Shown: piece by piece, positions 57,620 to 64,000 of the stretch
How the letters are laid out: the number at the start of each line of letters is the position of its first letter
Numbering within the stretch: the first letter of the stretch is position 1
Origin: Thermohalobaculum sp963822985
GTDB lineage: Bacteria > Pseudomonadota > Alphaproteobacteria > Rhodobacterales > Rhodobacteraceae
Reading direction: 5' to 3'
Assembly (NCBI GenBank): GCA_963822985.1
Contig: CAWGJU010000006.1
Span: 811,022 to 875,021, forward strand
Length of the DNA: 64,000 nt
The notes under the pieces: model-generated
Told to the model about the DNA's origin: nothing
Seen by the model: only the letters and a program-made list of their open reading frames with translations
Databases searched by the model: none
Program-made: the position numbers and the translations under genes

Positions 57620-60600
57620 ATGACCGCCGCCGAGATCGACCTCTCCGTCCTGCCGCCTTCGATCCGCGCCGCCTTCGAGGCCGAGCGCGCGCAGCGGCTG
57701 GCGCTTGAGGCCGACGTCGCGGCGTTGGCCGAACACAATCGCCGGCTTGAGCATCTGGTCGCCGAGTTCCGGCAGGTCCTCTACGGAAAGCGGTCCGAGA
57801 AGCTGAGGGAGGATGAGCGCCAGCTCGCCTTCGAGGATCTGGAGAGCGCAGTCGCCGCCGCCGAGGAGGCGAAGGCCCGATCCAGCGCGACGCCTCCAGC
57901 GTCGCGTCCCGCCCACGCCGGCGTCAAGCGCAATCAGGGCCGGCTGCCCGAGGCGCTGCCGCGCGTCCAGCGCGTGATCGAGCCTGCGAGCACTCTCTGC
58001 CCCTGCGGCTGCGGGGAGATGACCCGGATCGGCGAGGACCGCGTCGAACGCCTCGACGTGATCCCCGCCCAGTTCAGGGTGCTGGTGACCATCCGGCCGA
58101 AATACGCCTGCCGCCGCTGCGCGGGCGCGGTGGCCCAGGCGCCGGCGCCGGCCCATCTGATCGAGGGCGCGCTGCCGACCGAACGGCTGATCGCCCACGT
58201 GTTGGTGTCGAAATATGCCGACCACTGTGTGTCCTGGAAGCACGTCAACCCAAGGAGGTGCGAAGCTGCGTAGGAGATGAGGGCAGGCCCCTCGGGGTCG
58301 GCGATCAGGAGCCGATCCCAAACCACCGTGAGCTGCTGTCGTTAAGAGCGATGGTGGTGAGCGTCACGGAAAAGGCGGGGCGACGATCCCGTCAGGTACG
58401 ATCCAAGGAGACGAGCGAAAGCGAACCGCTGATGACCTGCCGAAATCGTATCGTCGACGTCAGAACCGGGGGTGGTGGTCGCTCCGGGATGAGCACGGGC
58501 GGAGTCCTGAAGACCGGCCTGTGCGGCGTCCGGCTTGAAGGCGGCGTGACCTTGGATCAGGCTCTTGCGCGGAACAGGAGAACCTGTCGCCCCGATGCCA
58601 AGGGAGACGGCCAAGCGGGTGACCCCCGCGAGGCCCAGAGTACCGATGCGGGGCACAGGGGCAGAACAGCCCGTAGTAGGGGTGAGGGCGCTGTAATGGC
58701 GCCGGACCGAAGGGGCTGTGACGCTCGGCCTGACCAGGTGGCCAACCGGTGACGGGAGGAGCCGCATGAGGCAGGCAAAGCCGTTCTCGATCCCGAAACG
58801 GGAGGTGTGGGAGGCCTTCAAGAGTGTGAAGGCCAACCGGGGAGCGGCGGGAGTAGACGGGCAGTCGATCGAGGGCTTCGAGGCGCGGCTATCCGCAAAC
58901 CTCTACAAGCTCTGGAACCGGCTGTCGTCCGGCAGCTACATGCCGAAACCGGTGCGCAGGGTGGCGATCCCGAAGGCCGGGGGCGGAACGAGGCCGCTGG
59001 GGATACCCACGGTCGCCGACCGCACCGCCCAGGAGGTTGTCCGCCGCTATCTCGAACCGATCCTCGATCCGGTGTTCCATCCGGACTCGTACGGATATCG
59101 GCCGGGGCGCTCGGCGATCGATGCCATCCGGACGGCGCGTCGGCGATGCTGGCGCTACGACTGGGTGCTCGACATCGACATCAAGGGATTCTTCGATACC
59201 ATCGACCACGAGCTGCTGCTTCGCGCGTTGCGCCGGCATACGGACTGCGCGTGGATCTTGCTCTACGTCGAGCGGTGGCTGAAGGCGCCGGTGATGCTCG
59301 ATGGCGGCGAGCTTGTCGAGCGGGACAGGGGCACGCCGCAGGGCGGGGTGATCTCGCCTCTGCTGGCCAATCTGTTCCTGCATTACGCCTTCGACGTCTG
59401 GATGCGGCGGGAGATGCCCGGCGTGCCGTTCGAGCGGTACGCCGATGACATCATCTGTCACTGCCGGAGCGAAGGGGAGGCGCGTGCGCTCTGGCAGCGG
59501 CTGGGAAGCCGGCTGCGGGACTGCGGTCTGGAGCTCCATCCGCAGAAGACCAAGCTCGTCTACTGCAAGGACACCAACCGCAGGGCGGAGCACGCCTGCG
59601 TCAGCTTCGACTTTCTGGGCTATCGCTTTCAGCCCCGGCTGGCGAAATGGCGCGGCGGGCTCTTCGGCGTATCGTTCCTCCCGGCTGCAAAGCCCCAGGC
59701 GCTTGCGAACATACGTCGGCAAGTGCGCAACTGGGGGCTACAGCGCCGCAGCGACAAGGGGCTGTTCGATCTTGCCCGGATGTTCAACCCGTACATACGC
59801 GGCTGGATCGGCTACTTCGGTCACTTCTACAAGTCGGCGCTCTATCAGACCTTGATGAAGATAGACATGCACTTGCTCCGATGGGCTGCACGCAAGTACA
59901 AACGGTTCCGGCAGCGCCCGCGGCAAGCCCGAGCATGGCTCGCGGCGATCAGGCGGGAGCAGCCGGATCTGTTCGGTCACTGGCGGCTTGTCTACGGGAA
60001 CGGCTGAGCGTCGGGAGCCGTATGAGCCGAGAGGTTCACGTACGGTTCTGGGAGCGCGCGGGGGTGGGATTCCTCCGCGCAACTCGCTTGCCGCTGTACC
60101 GCCAGTCGCAGATCTTCGCCCGCGCCGGGATCGAGCTGAGCCGCTCGACGCTGGCGGACTGGGTCGGCAAGGCCGCCTTCCACCTCGCGCCCATTGTAGA
60201 GCGCATGGCCGAGCTCCTGAAGCGCTCGACCAAGCTCTTTCTCGACGAAACAACGGCGCCGGTGCTGGACCCCGGACGAGGGCGCACCAAGACCGGCTAT
60301 CTCTGGGCCTTGGCGCGCGACGACCGGCGTTGGGGCGGGGCCGATCCGCCGGGGGTGGTCTACCACTATGCCCCCGGCCGCGGGGCAGAGCATGCCGCCG
60401 CCGTGCTCGACGGCTTCAGCGGCGTCCTCCAGGTCGACGGCTACCGCGCCTACAAGACCGAGCGGGATGCGCGCGGCGGCAACAGGCGGCTGGTGCTCGC
60501 CCATTGCTGGGCGCACGGTCGGCGCAAGCTGCGCGAGATCTTCGACCGCGATGCGTCCCCCATCGCCGAGGAGGGCCTGCAGCGCATCGCCGAACTCTAT

Positions 60601-61068
60601 CAGATCGAGGCCGCTATCGTCGGCATGACGCCCGAGGCGCGCCGCGCCGCCCGCCAGGCGCGCTCCAAGCCGCTGGTCGAGAACTTCGCTGTTTGGCTGG
60701 CCAGCGCCCGCGCCAGGGTCTCGGCGCGATCGCGCATGGGCGAGAAGCTCGCCTACTTCGCCAACCACTGGAATGGCCTCACCGTCTTTCTCGACGACGG
60801 CCGCATCGAGATGGACTCGAACGCGGTCGAAAATCTCATCAGGCCGGTGACCCTTCAGAGAAAGAACAGCCTCTTCGCGGGTCATGATGTCGGCGCAGCC
60901 AACTGGGCATGCGTCGCCTCGCTGATCGAGACCTGCAAGATTAACGGCGTCGACCCGTTCGCTTACCTCGTCGGAACTCTCGAGGCGATCACCGCCGGCC
61001 ATCCCAAGAGCCGCATCGACGACCTCACGCCATGGGCCTTCGAGGTGGCGTCAACCAGCCAGCGGTAG
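57620..61068 (+). CDS. tnpC: IS66 transposase TnpC, split by a group II intron
   Basis: DDE transposase in two exons, 57620-58226 and 60089-61068. Exon 1 holds the coiled N-terminus (FEAERAQRLALEADVAALAE), a zinc-finger-like CPCGCGEM and YACRRC, and ends KYADH. Exon 2 resumes LPLYRQSQIFARAGIELSRS and carries the catalytic region (LFLDETTAPVLDPG, VDGYRAYK, LAHCWAHGRRKL, GRIEMDSNAVENLIRP). Joining T58226 to TG60089-60090 makes a Leu codon and keeps the frame, giving the common IS66 string KYADHLPLYRQ. Without splicing the transposase is not made. Confidence 0.92.
58766..60007 (+). CDS. ltrA: Group II intron reverse transcriptase/maturase
   Basis: Intron-encoded protein of 413 residues. RT blocks: KANRGAAGVDGQSIEGFE (RT0/1), RPLGIPTVADRTAQEVVRRY, YGYRPGRSAIDAI, DIDIKGFFDTIDHELL, GTPQGGVISPLLANLFLHYA, the active-site RYADDIICHC and FDFLGYRF. 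The maturase X domain follows (FNPYIRGWIGYFGHFYKSAL). There is no C-terminal HNH endonuclease domain, so mobility probably uses replication forks or existing nicks. The ATG at 58766 has GGGAGGA upstream. Confidence 0.95.
   Translation: MRQAKPFSIPKREVWEAFKSVKANRGAAGVDGQSIEGFEARLSANLYKLWNRLSSGSYMPKPVRRVAIPKAGGGTRPLGIPTVADRTAQEVVRRYLEPILDPVFHPDSYGYRPGRSAIDAIRTARRRCWRYDWVLDIDIKGFFDTIDHELLLRALRRHTDCAWILLYVERWLKAPVMLDGGELVERDRGTPQGGVISPLLANLFLHYAFDVWMRREMPGVPFERYADDIICHCRSEGEARALWQRLGSRLRDCGLELHPQKTKLVYCKDTNRRAEHACVSFDFLGYRFQPRLAKWRGGLFGVSFLPAAKPQALANIRRQVRNWGLQRRSDKGLFDLARMFNPYIRGWIGYFGHFYKSALYQTLMKIDMHLLRWAARKYKRFRQRPRQARAWLAAIRREQPDLFGHWRLVYGNG
60015..60048 (+). ncRNA. Group II intron domain V
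   Basis: A 34-base hairpin beginning GAGCCGTATGAGCC, with loop GAGA, ending GGTTCACGTACGGTTC. The stem carries the catalytic AGC triad near the 5' side and the conserved asymmetric bulge. Length and sequence match the group II consensus closely. Confidence 0.93.
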
Positions 61069-61069
61069 G

Positions 61070-61087
61070 GCCGGCAGACGCCGTTAC
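61070..61087 (-). repeat. IS66 right inverted repeat
   Basis: Read on the minus strand from 61087: GTAACGGCGTCTGCCGGC. It matches the left end over GTAA and CGGCGTC with one base missing after GTAA. Confidence 0.6.
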
Positions 61088-61473
61088 GGTACTACGTCTC
61101 GATGGACGTCATAAAAAATCGCGAACCCAGCGATCAAGACATCCCGCGCCGCCTGCCTGCCGACATCGTGGAAGCGGCCGTGGTGACCGAGTTGCGGCGG
61201 GTGATGCGCGCCCCGTCGATCACCGCACAGGTCATCGCCCACTTGGCGCGCGAGGGTCACGCCTTCGCCGAGGCCGACGTGATCTCCGCGCTGCAGACGT
61301 TCGATGACGTCTGGGGCCAGCTGTTCCCTGCGGAGCAGACCCGGATCGTGCAGTTGCTGGTGCGCCGGGTCACCGTGACGTCCGAGGGGCTGGTGATCGA
61401 TGTCCGGACCGACGGCGTCTCGGGCGTCATGCGCGACATGATGGCGCCACGAAAGAAGGTGGCGGCGGAATGA
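61088..61473 (+). pseudogene. Large serine recombinase, C-terminal remnant
   Basis: Reading begins immediately at the IS66 right end as YYVSMDVIKN and continues RRLPADIVEAAVVTELRRVM, FAEADVISALQTFDDVWGQL, FPAEQTRIVQLLVRRVTVTS and ends KKVAAE. This is the C-terminal part of site-specific serine recombinases of phages and integrative elements. The resolvase catalytic domain, recombinase domain and zinc ribbon are missing and not found left of the IS66 element, so the IS insertion came with a deletion. An internal ATG (61102) could still be translated. Confidence 0.8.
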
Positions 61474-61799
61474 TGAAACCCGACGAGTCCATCCAGATCT
61501 TCGTGCCGCTCAAGGTCCGCAAGCAGAACGGGCGGCCGAAGATCATGCCGCCCGCCACCTATCTGCCCAGCGAAGACCGGACGCAAGATCCGCATATCCT
61601 GCGCGCCATCGGCCGGGCGTGGGGCTGGCGGCGGCGCATGGAGGCTGGTGAATTCAACACGGTCACCGATCTGGCGAAAGCCGTGGGGCTTGCCGAACGC
61701 CATGTCAGCCGACAGCTGCGGCTCGCCTATCTCGCGCCGGGGGTCCTCAAGCGCCTGGTCTACAAGCGCGAGGTGCCCGCCGTGACCCTGTTGAACTGA
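61470..61799 (+). CDS. Small HTH protein partnered with the serine recombinase
   Basis: Protein of 109 residues whose ATG overlaps the recombinase stop (ATGATGA context). It contains SEDRTQDPHILRAIGRAWGW and a KorB/ParB-like helix-turn-helix, FNTVTDLAKAVGLAERHVSR then QLRLAYLAPGVLKRLV. Proteins of this kind often follow large serine recombinases in mobile elements, so it may assist recombination or regulation. Frame unbroken. Confidence 0.75.
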   Translation: MMKPDESIQIFVPLKVRKQNGRPKIMPPATYLPSEDRTQDPHILRAIGRAWGWRRRMEAGEFNTVTDLAKAVGLAERHVSRQLRLAYLAPGVLKRLVYKREVPAVTLLN

Positions 61800-62097
61800 C
61801 CGATGTCGCGGCCCTGCCATGGCACGAACAGCCGGAGCGGGTTTTCTGCGAATCCCAAAACCGCAGGTACCACTGCGGCGAAAAGCTCTTGATCATTTCG
61901 CGAGGGTAGGCACCCTTGCGACAAGCGGCGTGCCAATCGAGGGATGTCTGTTCTAATGCCCTCAGGATGCGACCGAATATCATCCAGCGCCGTGACCAAT
62001 CTATCTTCAAAGGCCTCCGCTATTCTCGATGGCGCGGCTCATAACACACGCGAAATGGCAATCCAAAACCATCCCAAAGAAAAAGAGACTCAAGAAA
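61800..62097. other. Stretch without a recognisable gene
   Basis: About 300 bases in which base composition falls from GC-rich to clearly AT-richer toward 62.0 kb. Short open frames on both strands lack ribosome binding sites and family resemblance. I see no tRNA or terminator. Confidence 0.4.
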
Positions 62098-62777
62098 ATG
62101 AACCGTGCGGAAATATCTCGATCGACCAAAGAATCATCTAAAAGTGGATTGAGAAATTTCCAAAAGTTGCAGCCATGGAACGGGACCCACGGGGCCTCCC
62201 AATCCCCGCGAACGTTAGCCGCGACTCGAAGAATGGAAAGCCAATTTTCGCGATAACAAATCCGATAAAAGAAATAGAGCTATTTTGCTCCCAAAAATGC
62301 GCCGTGACCGGAACGTTGCTCAACGTAGAAGACGTCTGGTTCATCACCACTCCGGACTTGGCCTTCGTACCATTCGGACTCCTCTTGGACGCCCCGATGT
62401 GCGGTGAGGCTAAAGACTTTACATTACGAGCTGCCCATACTTTGGAATAAGAATTATGATCGCCTTTCCGACATTCAGGCGAAAGCGATGGCTCCAAAGC
62501 TTTCCGATGCAAGCTCAGGCAAACGCTATAGAAATCCCGCTGAATTCGTGCAGTCAAAGTCACAGGATTCAGGGGGGAACCTACTGCAGACGGCATGCGA
62601 TATTTCCCGAGTCGGCATTATGCGAGTATTGAATTCTGGGAAGAGCGGAACTGTCTGCGTGTGATTGATGGTCAAGGCGTCCGTGCGGAGATTGCTCAGG
62701 GACTGGAAAAAGCCGCGACGATCTATCCGCCTGCGGAGTGGCCGAGCTGGGCGACAATGTCTCTAGATGGAGTCTAA
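62098..62777 (+). CDS. Phage/plasmid-type hypothetical protein (several frame breaks)
   Basis: AT-richer gene whose coding blocks are spread over all three frames: MNRAEISRSTKES, WIEKFPKVAAMERDPRGLPI, PIFAITNPIKEIELFCSQKC, WFITTPDLAFVPFGLLLDAP, KNYDRLSDIQAKAMAPKLSD and ASIEFWEERNCLRVIDGQGV. Dropping five bases (two near 62143-62147, one near 62436, two near 62555-62559) gives about 224 residues and closes the frame. The layout RGLPIP, a CxxC-like KCAVTG, WF, MCGE recalls hypothetical proteins from phages and plasmids. Function unknown. Foreign origin is suggested by composition and island context. Confidence 0.6.
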
Positions 62778-62822
62778 CGGGCATTGGCCTTGGGCGCAAC
62801 CTGGGATGAAGGAATTTCTGCT

Positions 62823-63663
62823 TCAAGAAGCTACAAAGCTCGCCTGAAAGGTCGTCGCGGTAAGCGAGACATGCGCATCCAGCGGCGGGTGCAGCTCGAA
62901 CGCCTTCGGCTCGCGCGCGAAATTCCACAGCCGGAACAGACACCATTCCGACCGGCGCTCCTCGGCCACGGCCAGTTCGTTGCGGGTGATGTGGAAGGGC
63001 GTGCGCTCCCATCCGTTCGTCGTCTTGACCTCGATCAGTCGCGGGAGCCCGTCCGGGGCGAAACTCGCGATGTCGTAGCCCGCTCCGTCGCCATCCTCCT
63101 CCGACACCCAGCGCACCTTGCTGCCAGATCGTCCCGTCCTGCCGACCGCAAGGCCGCGCGTTCATGCGCCAGCACACGCTCCTCGCCCGCGCGGCCGAGG
63201 GCCCGGTTGCGCTCGTCCCGGCCCGCCACGTCGAACTTGCGGGCGATGTGCAGCATCTGGTCCAGCTCCTGCGGCGGCGGCTGGTTCGACAGCGTCGGCG
63301 GCGGCCCGATCCAGATCTGCGCCGCCTCGTGCAGGCCAGCGGCGGGTTGCAGCCCGGGTTGGCGCCCGAGCCAGGCCGGGTTCAGCGCCAGCCATCGCGC
63401 CACGGCATCCACCAGCGTCATCTGAAAATTGAACGCGGGCTTGTAGCCGGGGATCCAGTCCTCACCCAGCCCCTTCAGCACCGCGCTGATGTTCTGGTGC
63501 TTGAACTCGACGGATCCCTCGGACCGTTCGTTCAGCAGCGGCAAAAGCGCGCGCCGGTGCTCGGCTTTGCTGTAGGGCGCGCGGAGATGTCGTCGGCCAG
63601 CATCGCGAAGTAATCCGCGACGATCAGGTCGTTCTCTTCATCCGTCCAGGGCCCGTTCGGCAT
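62823..63663 (-). CDS. DUF3883 (NO VEIN-like) domain protein (frame breaks)
   Basis: Protein of about 278 residues after repair. N-terminal MPNGPWTDEENDLIVADYFA, FKHQNISAVLKGLGEDWIPG and LVDAVARWLALNPAW; C-terminal DUF3883 with VRWVSEEDGDGAGYDIASF, LIEVKTTNGWERTPFHITRN and WCLFRLWNFAREPKAFEL. The DxxS/F, EVKTT pattern resembles a nuclease-like PD-(D/E)xK core (Asp in GYDI, E-x-K in IEVKTT). Two pairs of extra bases, near 63566-63572 (GCG+C|GCC+C|TAC) and 63125-63130 (CTG+G|CAG+C|AAG), break it. The family is common in defence-rich islands, but no partner gene is visible here. Confidence 0.75.
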
Positions 63664-63693
63664 TGCGCCAGGCTAGGGTGGAATCGTTTGTCA

Positions 63694-63840
63694 TCAGAGA
63701 CTTCCGGCAGGGTCCTGGCTCGCTTCGGACGCTTCCCGCCGGACTTGGGGATCGGCCGCGACGGAGCCGTCCTTCTGGCCGCCCTGCGCCTTCGTGTCCG
63801 TCTCAGTCACCGGATTAACTCGCGAACGGGACGACCCCAT
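63694..63840 (-). CDS. Possible small ORF upstream of the DUF3883 gene
   Basis: A frame of 48 residues (MGSSRSRVNPVTETDTKAQG and on to SQDPAGSL) starts at the ATG 63838-63840 and ends 30 bases before the DUF3883 start. It is hydrophilic and low in complexity, with no family resemblance and no clear ribosome binding site. It may be non-coding. Confidence 0.25.
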   Translation of the reverse strand: MGSSRSRVNPVTETDTKAQGGQKDGSVAADPQVRREASEASQDPAGSL

Positions 63841-63916
63841 GAGCGCCGCAACCTATTGAATTTTTTGGGATGTTTTACGCCGTCCCGTGACAGTAGAGGG
63901 GCGCTCGAAGAGAGAC

Positions 63917-63977
63917 GCGGGCCATTCGGAGACCCATCCTGCGTCAAGCGTTCTGTCTCCGAAGGGCGGATGGCCCT
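63917..63977. repeat. Long imperfect inverted repeat near the window end
   Basis: TTCGGAGAC (63925-63933) and GTCTCCGAA (63955-63963) are perfect inverted copies with a 21-base loop. The outer GGGCCAT and ATGGCCC extend the stem after a bulge on the right side. It lies in a stretch without a recognisable gene. Confidence 0.5.
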
Positions 63978-64000
63978 GCCAACGCCCTTTGAAACAAAAA

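Larger units (their letters stand above)
58227..60088 (+). mobile_element. Group II intron inserted in IS66 tnpC
   Basis: Self-splicing ribozyme of about 1862 bases. The 5' end GTGTGTCC fits the GUGYG start. Domains I-IV occupy 58227 to about 60010, with the reverse transcriptase in domain IV. Domain V is 60015-60048. Domain VI follows as a GAGCGCGCGG/CCGCGC-A-ACTC hairpin with an unpaired A near 60081 as candidate branch point, about 7 bases before the 3' end. The boundaries were set where the flanking tnpC frame rejoins; the 3' boundary may be off by a base. Confidence 0.9.
56706..61087 (+). mobile_element. IS66-family insertion sequence carrying a group II intron
   Basis: Complete three-gene IS66 layout (tnpA, tnpB, tnpC) bounded by imperfect inverted ends. 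The left end begins GTAAGCGGCGTCCACGCC at 56706; the right end, read inward, begins GTAACGGCGTC from 61087. The 8 bases outside each end differ (TTTGCGGG and GGTACTAC), so no target duplication is visible. tnpC is split by a 1.86-kb group II intron. None of these genes carries a frame break. The right end abuts a truncated serine recombinase gene. Confidence 0.9.

Noticed and set aside
56698..61095. Target-site duplication flanking IS66
   Set aside because: The 8 bases on each side (TTTGCGGG and GGTACTAC) do not match.
3992..63663. Genome-wide programmed +1 frameshifting or quadruplet decoding as the cause of the extra bases
   Set aside because: The sites share no slippery sequence or downstream structure, involve many different codons, and hit essential single-copy genes up to nine times in one gene; a consensus artefact is far simpler.
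3992..63663. Plain homopolymer-length errors
   Set aside because: Many insertions create a new base between unlike neighbours (TAT-C-GAC, GTC-G-ACC, GGC-A-GAC), not longer runs.
56560..64000. Direct repeat of the tRNA-Arg 3' end as an island attR site
   Set aside because: No second copy of the tRNA 3' end was seen up to the window end; it may lie beyond.
1..64000. CRISPR array or riboswitch
   Set aside because: No regularly spaced repeats and no recognisable riboswitch core were seen in any intergenic region.

Overview
The window is GC-rich (roughly two thirds G+C by eye) and reads as the chromosome of an alphaproteobacterium. The signs are the nuoA-N, birA, coaX, rnj gene order, rluD beside rpoH, an NuoE with an HhH tail, and several alphaproteobacterial families (DUF6476, DUF1523, DUF2794, ATP12, HspQ). 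I cannot name a genus. A phasin suggests polyhydroxyalkanoate granules.

Layout: 1-13.9 kb is a housekeeping mosaic (hemolysin III-like protein, Crp/Fnr regulator, ferredoxin-reductase-like flavoprotein, M23 peptidase, clpS-clpA, phasin, D,D-carboxypeptidase, UDP-glucose dehydrogenase, L31, HAD phosphatase, ATP12 chaperone, small proteins), ending with tRNA-Asp. 14.2-29.4 kb is the complete respiratory complex I operon nuoA-N, continuing into birA, coaX and rnj (to 32.6 kb). 32.6-37.3 kb holds rpoH, rluD, a DUF6476 membrane protein, a NylC-like P1 peptidase and a CoA-transferase/racemase. 37.2-42.4 kb is part of a Tad pilus locus (tadC, tadB, cpaF) with a divergent TPR lipoprotein. 43.4-49.8 kb is a polyamine-type ABC transporter operon with two trailing genes. 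49.9-56.4 kb has a lysozyme-like lipoprotein, HspQ, DUF2794, a GH15 glycosidase and a P-type ATPase. From tRNA-Arg (56.5 kb) to the end is an accessory island: an IS66 element whose tnpC is split by a group II intron with its own reverse transcriptase, a truncated serine recombinase and HTH partner, an AT-richer phage/plasmid-type gene and a DUF3883 gene.

The most striking property is not a gene. About 60 single extra bases break 23 otherwise normal genes, including essential ones. They are worst in nuoF-nuoN, with nine in nuoL alone. Wherever the protein family fixes the position, the extra base lies after the third base of a codon. It is usually a base that would make a synonymous alternative at that wobble position (GTC+G, GGC+A, TAT+C, CGG+C). 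Removing one base at each site restores full-length proteins of normal size with frames that close. The simplest reading is a consensus that kept both alleles at wobble-position polymorphisms of a mixed population. Such genes are annotated here as intact CDS spans with the break positions listed.
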